DNA from: Hyphomicrobiales bacterium
GTDB lineage: Bacteria; Pseudomonadota; Alphaproteobacteria; Rhizobiales; Beijerinckiaceae
Assembly (NCBI GenBank): GCA_019247795.1
Contig: JAFBAK010000070.1
Coordinates: 1-37,065, forward strand
Direction: 5' to 3'
DNA length: 37,065 bases
Shown here: in pieces, positions 7,775 to 15,650 of the stretch
Position numbering within the stretch: the stretch's first letter is position 1
How the letters are laid out: each line of letters opens with the position of its first letter
Notes under the pieces: generated by a model
Seen by the model: only the letters and a program-made list of their open reading frames with translations
Told to the model about the DNA's origin: nothing
The model's database searches: none
Program-made: the position numbers and the translations under genes

Positions 7775-8407
7775 ATGGCGAAAAAGGGCGGCACCCAAGA
7801 CGTGACGACGCGCTTGCGCGAGGCGATCACCAGTGGGCGTTTCCAACCGAATGAAAGATTGATCGAGACGGAGCTTGCCGGCTTGCTCGCCACGAACCGC
7901 GCGAATGTGCGCACGGCGCTTGCCCAGCTCGAGCAAGAAGGGCTTGTGGTGCACGAAGCCAATCGGGGAGCACGCGTGCGCCTCGTCAGCCATGAGGATG
8001 CAATCGAGATCACGCAAGCGCGCGGCGCCTTGGAAACCTTTGTGGCCGGACTTGCGGCGGCGCGCGCGACGCCGACGGACCATGCGGGCCTCCGCGATCT
8101 CGTTGAGAAGATGCGTGCGGCGGTCGAGACCGGAGATCTCATTGCCTATTCGAAGATCAACGGGCTCCTGCACGCCGAGATCTTGCGCATCGCCGAGCAC
8201 CGCACGACCGCGAAGCTTCTTGCCAACCTCAACTCGCAAGTGGTGCGCTTCCAATATCGCTCGATCCTTCTGCCGGGGCGGTCGCGCCGCTCGCTCGCCG
8301 AGCATGAAGAGATCGTCGCAGCCATCTGCGCCGGCGATGTGGAGGCAGCGCAGCGCAGCATGAGCGCGCATCTGCGCGCGGCGGCCGAGGCGTTGCGCGC
8401 GAGGTGA
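7775..8407 (+). CDS. GntR-family regulator, FCD subfamily, inside operon A
   Basis: A 210-residue FCD regulator. The winged helix is VTTRLREAITSGRFQPNERL followed by LAGLLATNRANVRTALAQL; the FCD half has ITQARGALETFVAG, SKINGLLHAEILRIAE and LAEHEEIVAAICAGD, where relatives keep the metal-binding Asp and His residues. The usual SRTPVREAL of the recognition helix is TNRANVRTAL here, so its operator may differ from that of the regulator at 1146-1859. It sits between the aldehyde dehydrogenase and hyuB and probably senses a pathway intermediate. The ATG at 7775 is nine bases after the upstream stop; the ribosome site is weak (GAGAG). Confidence 0.9.
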   Translation: MAKKGGTQDVTTRLREAITSGRFQPNERLIETELAGLLATNRANVRTALAQLEQEGLVVHEANRGARVRLVSHEDAIEITQARGALETFVAGLAAARATPTDHAGLRDLVEKMRAAVETGDLIAYSKINGLLHAEILRIAEHRTTAKLLANLNSQVVRFQYRSILLPGRSRRSLAEHEEIVAAICAGDVEAAQRSMSAHLRAAAEALRAR

Positions 8408-8483
8408 TCGAGGCCTCTAAGGCGGCGTTCGTCTAGCGGCACGAGAAAAGCGGGTAAATTCCTGTCGGTTGCGGAAAGATGAA

Positions 8484-10157
8484 ATGAACGACCCTTCGAA
8501 TGTGAGGCCGCGGCGCTCGATCGTCGACGATCCGGTGGCGCTTCAGGTGGTCTGGACGCGCCTCATCGCAATCGCCGATGAGGCCGCTGCCACGTTGCGG
8601 CGCACCTCGTTCTCGCCGATCGTGCGCGAATCCAATGATTTTTCCTGCGTCATCTTCGATGCCGACGGCAAGGCGATCGCCGAGAACACGATCGGCATCC
8701 CGTCCTTCAACATGACGTTGTCGCGCACGCTCGCGCATTTCCTCTCGATTCGGCCGGCGGCAGAATGGCGGGATGGGGATGTCGGCATTTGCAACGACCC
8801 ATGGCTCACCTCGGGGCATCTCCCCGATATTACCATCCTCGCACCCGTTTTCCACGAGCAGCGCCTCATCGCCTGGACAGGCAGCATCGCGCATATGGCC
8901 GATATCGGCGGCACGCTCTGGTCGGCCGACACGCGCGAGGTATTCGAGGAAGGCATCCTCATTCCGCCCTTGCTCTACATGCGCGAAGGGGTGCTCAACG
9001 CCGATTTGCAGAGCATCATCCGCGCCAATGTCCGCTTGCCGGAAGAAGTGCTCGGCGACGTCGCGGCCCAGATCGCTGCCGGCGAGACGGCGGCCCGCGG
9101 ATTGCGCGATCTCGTGCGACGCGAGGCGATCGATGATCTCAAATCCATCTCGCGCGAGATCCGCGCACGCACCGAGCGCAACATGCGAGACGCGATCGCG
9201 GCGATGCCGGACGGCGTCTACAGCGCGGCGCTCGATCTCGACGGCACGGGCGAGGAGGACGTGCATCTCGAGGTGAAAATCGAGATCCGCGGGGAAGAGA
9301 TGCTCCTCGATTATGCAGGCACCTCGCCCCAGGTGGGACGCGCCCTCAACACCGTCATGACCTACACGGAAGCTTATTCCTGCTATCCCCTGAAATGCGC
9401 GCTCGATCCGGGAACGCCTCGCAACGAGGGTACGTATCGCATGATCACGGTCAGCGCGCCCGAGGGATCGATCCTGAATCCGCGCTTTCCCGCGCCCGTG
9501 CATGCGCGCCAGCTCGTCGGCCATTGCCTTGCAGCCGTGATCTACAAGGCGCTTTCGCCGGTCCTCGGCGAGCGCATCATCGCCGAATCGGGGAGCGCGC
9601 CCACCTTGCGCGTCATCGTATCGGGGTATCGGGAGGATGATCGGCGCTACACCTCCATTCTTTTCATCAACGGCGGCATGGGCGCGCGCGCCGCAAAGGA
9701 CGGCTTGTCCGCGACCTGCTTTCCCTCGAACGTCGTGTGCGGCTCGATGGAGACGATCGAGGCGCAATCGCCACTGCGCATCTGGAAGAAGGAGCTCGCT
9801 CCCGATTCGGGCGGCCCCGGACGCTTCCGTGGAGGCTTGGGACAGGATGTCGAGATCGAGCTCACGGGATCGCGGCCAGGCACGCTCTCGCTTCTCGTCG
9901 AGCGCGTCCGTCACCCCGCTCTCGGCGTCCTCGGCGGCCATCCGGGCGCGCCCTCGCGCATTCGATGGAACGGCAAGGAGACCGGCTTTCCGCTGAAGGG
10001 GAAGAGCCGTATCGAGCCCGGCGATCGCCTTGTCGTGCGCTATCCCGGCGGAGGCGGTTACGGCGAGCCGCGCGAACGCGAGCGCGAGGCGGTGCGCGAA
10101 GACGTCGCGACCGGGCTCGTCTCGGCCCGCGCCGCGAAGGAGATCTACGGTCTATGA
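8484..10157 (+). CDS. hyuB: Hydantoinase B / oxoprolinase family subunit (HyuB)
   Basis: A 557-residue HyuB-type subunit, the usual length. Landmarks are VWTRLIAIADEAAATLRRTS at the N-terminus, SNDFSCVIFDADGKAIAEN, ICNDPWLTSGHLPDI, AHMADIGG, and the glycine-rich C-terminal pieces SGGPGRFRGGLGQ and YPGGGGYGEP. With HyuA it forms an ATP-dependent enzyme that opens cyclic amides or imides (5-oxoproline, N-methylhydantoin, lactams) or, in the carboxylase branch, carboxylates ketones. The ATG at 8484 is preceded by GGAAAGATGAA. A 76-base gap separates it from the regulator. HyuA overlaps its stop (ATGA), so the two subunits are coupled. The ring substrate cannot be told from sequence. Confidence 0.92.
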   Translation: MNDPSNVRPRRSIVDDPVALQVVWTRLIAIADEAAATLRRTSFSPIVRESNDFSCVIFDADGKAIAENTIGIPSFNMTLSRTLAHFLSIRPAAEWRDGDVGICNDPWLTSGHLPDITILAPVFHEQRLIAWTGSIAHMADIGGTLWSADTREVFEEGILIPPLLYMREGVLNADLQSIIRANVRLPEEVLGDVAAQIAAGETAARGLRDLVRREAIDDLKSISREIRARTERNMRDAIAAMPDGVYSAALDLDGTGEEDVHLEVKIEIRGEEMLLDYAGTSPQVGRALNTVMTYTEAYSCYPLKCALDPGTPRNEGTYRMITVSAPEGSILNPRFPAPVHARQLVGHCLAAVIYKALSPVLGERIIAESGSAPTLRVIVSGYREDDRRYTSILFINGGMGARAAKDGLSATCFPSNVVCGSMETIEAQSPLRIWKKELAPDSGGPGRFRGGLGQDVEIELTGSRPGTLSLLVERVRHPALGVLGGHPGAPSRIRWNGKETGFPLKGKSRIEPGDRLVVRYPGGGGYGEPREREREAVREDVATGLVSARAAKEIYGL

Positions 10158-12256
10158 TACGATTTCTCGCCGGCGCCGATGTCGGGGGCACCTTCACCGA
10201 TCTTGCGCTTTATGATGCGCAAGCACGCACGCTCACCCTCAACAAGCTGCTCACAACTCCCGACGATCCGGCGCGTGCCATCATCAAGGGCCTCAATGCG
10301 ATGGAGGCGCGAGCCGGCCAGGTGGTGCACGGCACAACGCTCGTCACCAACGCCTTGATCGAGCGGCGCGGCGCGCCGGTCGGACTCATCACCACCGAGG
10401 GCTATCGGGACGTCCTCGAGATCGGCAACGAGCTTCGCTACGACACCTTCGATCTTGCGCTCGAGCGGCCGGCGCCGCTCGTACCGCGACCTTTGCGCAA
10501 GACGGTGAAGGAACGCATCGGTGCGCGGGGAGAGGTCGTATTGCCGCTTGACGAGGAGGGCGTGCGCGCCGCCGCGCGCGAGCTCGCCGAAGCCGGCGTG
10601 CGCTCGCTCGCCATCGCCTTCTTCAACAGCTATCGCAATCCGGCGCACGAGCTTGCCGCCAAGGCGATCATCGAAGTGATGATACCGAGCATCGCGGTCT
10701 GCACGTCGGCCGAGATCGCGCCGGAGATCCGCGAATATGAGCGCTTCTCGACCGCGGTCGCCAACGCCTATGTGGCGCCGATCGCACAAAGCTACTTGGT
10801 CGAGCTCGAGCGCCGCCTCGGCGTGCCGCTCTTCGTCATGCTTTCGGACGGCGGCATCACGACGGCGCGCAATGCGAGCGAGCAGCCGATCGCGCTCGTC
10901 GAATCAGGCCCTGCCGCAGGCGCGATGGGTGCCGCTTTCCTATGCCGACAGGCCGAATGGCGCGACGTGATCGCCTTCGACATGGGCGGAACGACCGCCA
11001 AGATCAGCCTGATCCATGAAGGGCGGCCGCATCGCAGTCACGAGCTCGAGGCGGCACGCCTGCAGCGCTTCAAAAAGGGCAGCGGCTTGCCGCTTCGCCT
11101 GCCGGTGATCGAGCTTATCGAGATCGGCGCCGGCGGCGGCAGCATCGCGGCGCCCGACCCGCTCGGTCTCTTGCGCGTTGGTCCGCGCAGTGCCGGCGCA
11201 GTGCCGGGACCTGCCTGTTACGCGCAAGGTGGCGAGGAGCCGACCGTGACCGATGCGGACCTCATACGCGGTTACCTCTCGCCCGAGCGCTTTCTCGGTG
11301 GACGCATGCGGCTCGACCTCGAGCGGGCGCGCGCGGCGGTGAGCCGGCTCGGAGAGAAGCTCGGCCTCGGCCTGGCCGAGACGGCAGCCGGCATCGCAAG
11401 CGTCGTCGACAACAACATGGCGACGGCGGCGCGGGTGCACATCGCGGAGGCCGGCACCGATCCCAACCGTTACCGCATGGTCGCCTTCGGCGGTGCTGGG
11501 CCGGCGCATGCCTATTCGATTGCGCGCCTCTTGAACCTCGACGAAGTGATCTTTCCGCTCGGCGCGGGCGTCGCTTCGGCGATCGGCATGCTCGTTGCGC
11601 CGCGCAGCGTCGAATATGCGCGAAGCCTGATCGCCGCGCTCGACACGCTGGATTGGACGCTCGTCGAGGAGATCGTCGCTTCTCTCGATGCGAGAGCCCG
11701 TGCCGTGCTGCGGGATGGCGGCATTGCGGATGGCGACATCACCCGCGAGCTTTCGGCCGACATGCGCTATGCGGGCCAAGGCTTTGAGGTAAATGTTCCG
11801 CTCGACGAGAAGGCGCTCCAGCGCCATGACGCAGTCGCGCTCCAGCATGCCTTCGATGCACGCTATGAAGAGCGCTTCGGCCGCAATCTTGGCGCCGTGC
11901 CGATCGAGGTGGTTTCCTGGCGGGTGCGCCTCGTCGCGCCAGCCTCGGTCTCCGAGATCCGCTTCCCGGAACATTCGAGAGACGCGACCTCGGGCGAGGC
12001 CTTCATCGAGCACCGGAGCGCCTTCTTCACCGAGCTTCACGGCTTCGTCGAGACGCCGGTCTATGCGCGCGATCGCCTTGAGCCGGGGAGAAAGATCGCA
12101 GGTCCCGCCTTGATCGAGGAAGCGGAATCGACATGCGTTGTCGGGCCGATGGCGCATGTGGAGGTCGACGCATTCGGCAATCTCATCATGCGGCTTGAAA
12201 CCGCATCCCTGAACACGAAGGCAAAAACGGCCCTCGAGGAGAACCAGAAGCGATGA
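10154..12256 (+). CDS. hyuA: Hydantoinase A / oxoprolinase family ATP-dependent subunit (HyuA)
   Basis: A 700-residue HyuA-type subunit with the acetate-kinase-like ATP site split over two halves: GADVGGTFTDLALYD at the start and VIAFDMGGTTAKISL near residue 275. Other family marks are VVHGTTLVTNALIERRGA, GLITTEGYRDVLEIGN, EIREYERFSTAVANAYVAP, the GAGGGSIA segment, and FGGAGPAHA. The family couples ATP hydrolysis to opening of a cyclic amide, in the cytosol, with HyuB as partner. Its stop overlaps the ATG of the binding protein, tying enzyme and transporter to one transcript. That placement suggests the transporter brings in the HyuAB substrate or a precursor. An acetone/acetophenone carboxylase-type function is a weaker alternative because no third small subunit is seen. 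Confidence 0.92.
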   Translation: MIRFLAGADVGGTFTDLALYDAQARTLTLNKLLTTPDDPARAIIKGLNAMEARAGQVVHGTTLVTNALIERRGAPVGLITTEGYRDVLEIGNELRYDTFDLALERPAPLVPRPLRKTVKERIGARGEVVLPLDEEGVRAAARELAEAGVRSLAIAFFNSYRNPAHELAAKAIIEVMIPSIAVCTSAEIAPEIREYERFSTAVANAYVAPIAQSYLVELERRLGVPLFVMLSDGGITTARNASEQPIALVESGPAAGAMGAAFLCRQAEWRDVIAFDMGGTTAKISLIHEGRPHRSHELEAARLQRFKKGSGLPLRLPVIELIEIGAGGGSIAAPDPLGLLRVGPRSAGAVPGPACYAQGGEEPTVTDADLIRGYLSPERFLGGRMRLDLERARAAVSRLGEKLGLGLAETAAGIASVVDNNMATAARVHIAEAGTDPNRYRMVAFGGAGPAHAYSIARLLNLDEVIFPLGAGVASAIGMLVAPRSVEYARSLIAALDTLDWTLVEEIVASLDARARAVLRDGGIADGDITRELSADMRYAGQGFEVNVPLDEKALQRHDAVALQHAFDARYEERFGRNLGAVPIEVVSWRVRLVAPASVSEIRFPEHSRDATSGEAFIEHRSAFFTELHGFVETPVYARDRLEPGRKIAGPALIEEAESTCVVGPMAHVEVDAFGNLIMRLETASLNTKAKTALEENQKR

Positions 12257-13347
12257 TAGATGAGACGCAGCTTGAAATCCGTTTTCATTCGAAGTGGAAG
12301 GTCGGCGCACGCCTCGCGTTCGTTGCGATCCTCACTCTCCTCGCCTTGGCTCCGGCCAGCGCCCAAAGCCCGATCGTCGAGGGTGAGACGATCGCCACGC
12401 CCGAGCTTGTGAAGGCCGCTTGCGCCGAGGGGCAAGTTGTCTTCTACACCGCGCAAAGCGATGCGGATGAACGCGCCATCATCGCGCCTTTCCTGCAGCA
12501 ATTCCCTTGCGTGAACGTCTCCATCATCAGCGCCGTGACGGGGCGCCTCTACGAGCGCATTGCGACCGAGGCAACGGCTGGGAAGACGCAGGGCGATGTC
12601 GCGATCGTCACGGATGAGGCGCTCACGCAGCAGCTGATCGAGGCGAAGCTCGCTCGACCTTGGATGCCACCGATGAGCGCGAGCTATCCCGCGAACGCCA
12701 AGGGTGAAGGCTGGTGGTACGCAGCCTCGGGTTCTTTGATGTACCCCTTCTACAACACGAGCCTCGTACAGGAAGCCGAGGCGCCGAAAAGCTGGAACGA
12801 CGTGCTCGATCCAAAATGGAAGGGCAAGATCGCGAGCTCACCGATCTCGATTGGCGGCACCGCCTGGCTGCAATACGCCTTTCTCCTCGATCATTTCGGT
12901 GCGGAATATCTCAAAGGCTTCGTGGCGCAGCAGCCGAAGCTTTTCACCGCCTACAACCCCGCGGTGCTCGCCGTCGCGCGCGGGGAATCGCTCGTCGGCG
13001 TCGGCGCGGCAGTGAACGAATATCCGGCGCGTGTCGGCCAGGGCGCGCCGCTGAAGCCCGTCTACCCGCGGGAAGGCCTCCCCTACACGAACTACCCGAT
13101 GGTCCAGCTCGCCGGCGCGCCGCATCCACATGCGGGCGAGCTCTTCGGCAATTGGTATCTCTCGAAGCTAGGCCAGTCGCAGCTCGTGAAAGTGCGGGGA
13201 GCCTATTCGGTGCGCGCCGATGTGGCGCCCGCACCCGGCAACCCGCCACTCGCCGAGGTGAAGCCCTGGAACCCCGGCCATGACGCGATTATCAAGCGCC
13301 ATGATGCGGTGATCGAGGAGGTGACGCGGATTTTCGAGAACCGGTGA
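12253..13347 (+). CDS. Periplasmic substrate-binding protein of ABC importer A (Fbp/AfuA-like)
   Basis: A 364-residue secreted binding protein. The N-terminus has a positively charged start, a hydrophobic core LAFVAILTLLALAPA and a likely signal-peptidase site after ASA, before QSPIVEG. The mature part resembles iron(III)/2-aminoethylphosphonate binding proteins: GQVVFYTAQSDADERAIIAP, FNTS-like NTSLV after MYPFY, and PKSWNDVLDPKWKGKIASS. It captures the ligand for the permease and ATPase at the head of the operon. Being last, behind hyuA with ATGA overlap, is an unusual place for a binding protein. The paired tyrosines that bind iron in FbpA are not evident, in line with an organic ligand. 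Confidence 0.9.
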   Translation: MIDETQLEIRFHSKWKVGARLAFVAILTLLALAPASAQSPIVEGETIATPELVKAACAEGQVVFYTAQSDADERAIIAPFLQQFPCVNVSIISAVTGRLYERIATEATAGKTQGDVAIVTDEALTQQLIEAKLARPWMPPMSASYPANAKGEGWWYAASGSLMYPFYNTSLVQEAEAPKSWNDVLDPKWKGKIASSPISIGGTAWLQYAFLLDHFGAEYLKGFVAQQPKLFTAYNPAVLAVARGESLVGVGAAVNEYPARVGQGAPLKPVYPREGLPYTNYPMVQLAGAPHPHAGELFGNWYLSKLGQSQLVKVRGAYSVRADVAPAPGNPPLAEVKPWNPGHDAIIKRHDAVIEEVTRIFENR

Positions 13348-13426
13348 GGGCTTCAGACTATCGGATAGGCCAGCGAAACGTTGACGGCTAAGATCAGGAA
13401 CTGTCATTGAGAAGAGCCATCCCGAC

Positions 13427-13664
13427 ATGCTCACAATGAAGACCCCTCCGCACCAGGCGAGATGATCGGCGACAGTCTCGAGGAGTTGGGCGTAACGGTC
13501 GTCGAGGCGGCGAAGGCGCTCGGCGTGACCCGTCAACGGCTCCAAAACGTGATCGCTGGCGGAGCGCGATCGGGCCGGAGATGGCCTATCGGCTTAAGAA
13601 AATTCTCGGCAGCACGGCGGATGCGTCGCTTCGCCTGCAAGCCGCGCATAATCTCTCCAGATGA
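13427..13664 (+). pseudogene. HigA-like antitoxin gene broken by two single-base deletions
   Basis: Three frames joined in order give a HigA-type helix-turn-helix antitoxin: MLTMKTPPH (from 13427), then PGEMIGDSLEELG and VVEAAKALGVTRQRLQNVIA (from 13453), then AIGPEMAYRLKKILGSTAD to the TGA at 13662. Each switch equals loss of one C within a CC pair, near 13453 and near 13560. The order HPGE, HTH and RLQ..AHNL is diagnostic of HigA. No HigB toxin gene is visible upstream; the sequence between 13348 and 13426 has no recognisable HigB tail. It is either a decayed module or a pair of sequencing errors. Confidence 0.8.
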
Positions 13665-13733
13665 GGGGCGCGCCGCCTGTATGAAGGGAGGTGAGCTGAA
13701 AAAGGCGCTCGAAAACTTGCATGAATTACATCG

Positions 13734-13752
13734 TTTGCATATATCATGCAAA
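13734..13752. promoter_or_regulatory. Palindromic operator of the toxin-antitoxin pair
   Basis: TTTGCAT-ATATC-ATGCAAA is a perfect 7+5+7 inverted repeat, 15 bases before the antitoxin ATG. A third TTGCAT half-site lies at 13717-13722, and TATATC (13740-13745) is 17 bases from it, so the dyad covers a plausible -10. This fits autoregulation by the antitoxin, as usual for Phd-type modules. Confidence 0.65.
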
Positions 13753-13767
13753 AATCACGTCATTGAG

Positions 13768-14034
13768 ATGATTAAGATGATCAGGGTCGCTGCGGCCGAA
13801 TTTCAGCGTAACATCGGCAGATATCAGGATTTGGCCCTTACACAGCCGGTGGCGGTTACTCGCAACGGGCGCGAGCGAACCGTATTGATCTCTGCTGAGG
13901 AATACGAACGTCTCAGACGGCGTGACCGTCAAGTCCTTGGGCTTGAGGATTTCACGGAAGACGACATATCCGCGCTGGAACGGACATCGGCGCCGGAATC
14001 CTCCAAGGCATTTGACCACGAGCTCAAATCATAG
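13768..14034 (+). CDS. Type II antitoxin, Phd/YefM-like
   Basis: An 88-residue protein (84 if started at the ATG 13777) beginning MIRVAAAEFQRNIGRYQDLA, then PVAVTRNGRERTVLISAEEYERL, the classic Phd/YefM N-terminal fold that dimerises and binds DNA. The acidic C-terminus (LGLEDFTEDDISALE) would be the toxin-binding tail. The toxin gene starts four bases after its stop, and the palindrome at 13734-13752 is its likely operator. Codon use is less GC-biased than in the flanking operons, suggesting acquisition as a module. The starts at 13768 and 13777 are both plausible. Confidence 0.85.
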   Translation: MIKMIRVAAAEFQRNIGRYQDLALTQPVAVTRNGRERTVLISAEEYERLRRRDRQVLGLEDFTEDDISALERTSAPESSKAFDHELKS

Positions 14035-14037
14035 CGC

Positions 14038-14472
14038 GTGGCATTCCCCGATCCAGTCCCCGGACTGGTGATCCGCTACAGCTACTTGTGGCTGAAGGAA
14101 CACCGGCGCGACCAAGAAGAAGGAGGCAAGAATCGCCCCTGCGCCATCATCCTCGTCGTAGAGAATGATGGGGAATATAAAGTTACCGTTCTGCCCATCT
14201 CACACACGCCGCCCGCCGATCCCAATCTGGCCGTCGAAATACCGCCACCGGCCAAACGGCGGCTCAATCTAGACGACGAGCGCTCGTGGGTGGTACTGAC
14301 CGAAGCGAACCGCTTCACCTGGCCGGGACCGGACCTTCGGCCGTTCACGTCTGGGGATCCGACCAGCGTATGCCACGGACCGCTGCCCTTTGCTCTGTTC
14401 AATGAAATACGCACAAAGCTTGTGGCTGCCATCCGAGCCAAGCGGGTGAGCCTTGTAGCGCGTAGCCCATAA
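14038..14472 (+). CDS. Probable type II toxin, PemK/MazF-like
   Basis: A 144-residue protein starting with GTG at 14038, downstream of and coupled to the antitoxin. The N-terminus has PGLVIRYSYLWLKEHRRDQE, then GGKNRPCAIILVV, which resembles the GxxxxxRPxxVL strand of PemK/MazF endoribonucleases, and later VLPISHTPP, corresponding to the second core strand. The fold and the antitoxin partner argue for an mRNA-cleaving toxin. It is longer than typical MazF (about 110 residues) and has a lysine/arginine-rich insertion with a proline-rich middle, so it belongs to a divergent branch. Catalytic residues cannot be assigned by eye. Confidence 0.65.
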   Translation: MAFPDPVPGLVIRYSYLWLKEHRRDQEEGGKNRPCAIILVVENDGEYKVTVLPISHTPPADPNLAVEIPPPAKRRLNLDDERSWVVLTEANRFTWPGPDLRPFTSGDPTSVCHGPLPFALFNEIRTKLVAAIRAKRVSLVARSP

Positions 14473-14558
14473 GCGCCGGCGGAGGTCACCTGCGCCGCGT
14501 CACCGTGCCGGACCCGGATCGCAAGAACGAACCACAACAGGTAAAGCAAAGGCCCTTT

Positions 14559-15635
14559 TTACGAGGCGGCGTCCGCGGGTTTTCCTTCCGCAAACCCCCT
14601 ATGCACCTCGCGAAAGGCGATGACCGCACGCTCGACATCGTCGTCGCTGATGTGGCGATGCGTGAGGAGACGAATTCGTTTCGGCTTCGTCGGGCCGACC
14701 AGGATGCCGCGCGCCTTGAGCGCCACCGCCCATTCGGACGCCATGCGGTTGCTCCGCGAGAGATCGACATTGACGATATTCGTCTCGACCTCGCGGGGAT
14801 CGGAAAGGATCGGGTCGAGTGCGGCAAGCCCGCTCGCCAGCGCCGTGGCGCGGCGGTGATCCTCGGCGAGACGCTCGATCATCTCCTCGAGCGCGACGAT
14901 GCCGGCGGCCGCGACGACGCCGGCTTGGCGAAGATTGCCGCCGACCATGCGCCGAAAGGCGCGGGCGCGCTCGATGAACGCCGCGGAGCCGCAAAGCACC
15001 GAGCCGACGGGCGCGCTCAAACCTTTCGATACGCAAAATCCGACCGAATCGCCGAAAGCGGCAACGCGGCTCGCCGGCACGCCGAGTGCGATCGCCGCGT
15101 TGAAAAGCCGTGCCCCGTCGATATGCACCGGCACGTCGCGCTCGCGCGCGAGCTTCTGCACGGCTCCCAGATGCTCGAGCGAGGGCACTGTGCCGCCTGC
15201 ATCATTGTGGCTCGTCTCGATCGCGACGAGGCCGGTCGCCAGCCGGTTGTGGGCGAGCCCGGGACTCAGCGCCTCGGCCAGCGCCGCAAGATCGATGGCA
15301 CCGCGCGGGGCCGGAAGCTCGCGATGGAAGAGGCTCGCGAGGCCGGCGACGCCGCCCATCTCGGTGCGCGAGATGTGACTGCCGGCGCTCACCAGAACCT
15401 CGACGCCGCGTCCCGTATGCGTGAGAAGGGCCAGAAGATTGGCCATGGTGCCGCTCGGCACGAAGAGGCCCGCCTCCTTGCCGGTGCGCTCGGCCGAAAG
15501 CGCCTCGAGGCGCCGCACCGTCGGGTCGCCGTCGCGGGAATCATCGCCGAGCGGGGCGCTCGCCATCGCTTCGCGCATGCGTTCGGTGGGCAAGGTCACG
15601 GTGTCGCTGCGCAGGTCGATGAGGCTCGTGGACAT
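14559..15635 (-). CDS. ltaE: Low-specificity L-threonine aldolase family, PLP-dependent
   Basis: A 358-residue fold-type I PLP enzyme. It starts with LIDLRSDTVTLPTERMREAM and GDDSRDGDPTV, the hallmark of threonine/beta-hydroxy-amino-acid aldolases; SGTMAN (61-66) binds cofactor phosphate, HIDGARLFNA (171-180) holds the Asp that contacts the pyridine nitrogen, and Lys204 in CVSKGLSAPVG is the Schiff-base lysine. The reaction is retro-aldol cleavage of threonine or related beta-hydroxy amino acids to glycine and an aldehyde. It is the last gene of transport operon B, 15 bases after the permease, with ACGGAG before its ATG. This suggests that importer B may bring in a beta-hydroxy amino acid or a precursor. 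Confidence 0.9.
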   Translation of the reverse strand: MSTSLIDLRSDTVTLPTERMREAMASAPLGDDSRDGDPTVRRLEALSAERTGKEAGLFVPSGTMANLLALLTHTGRGVEVLVSAGSHISRTEMGGVAGLASLFHRELPAPRGAIDLAALAEALSPGLAHNRLATGLVAIETSHNDAGGTVPSLEHLGAVQKLARERDVPVHIDGARLFNAAIALGVPASRVAAFGDSVGFCVSKGLSAPVGSVLCGSAAFIERARAFRRMVGGNLRQAGVVAAAGIVALEEMIERLAEDHRRATALASGLAALDPILSDPREVETNIVNVDLSRSNRMASEWAVALKARGILVGPTKPKRIRLLTHRHISDDDVERAVIAFREVHRGFAEGKPADAAS

Positions 15636-15650
15636 GGCGAAACTCCGTGG

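Noticed and set aside
6093-7775. Open frame of 560 codons on the minus strand
   Set aside because: Antisense shadow of the aldehyde dehydrogenase; no domain recognisable.
13348-13426. Possible HigB toxin tail before the HigA relic
   Set aside because: No frame shows the W..G-A-xVxIxDYH ending of HigB; only short frames with stops.
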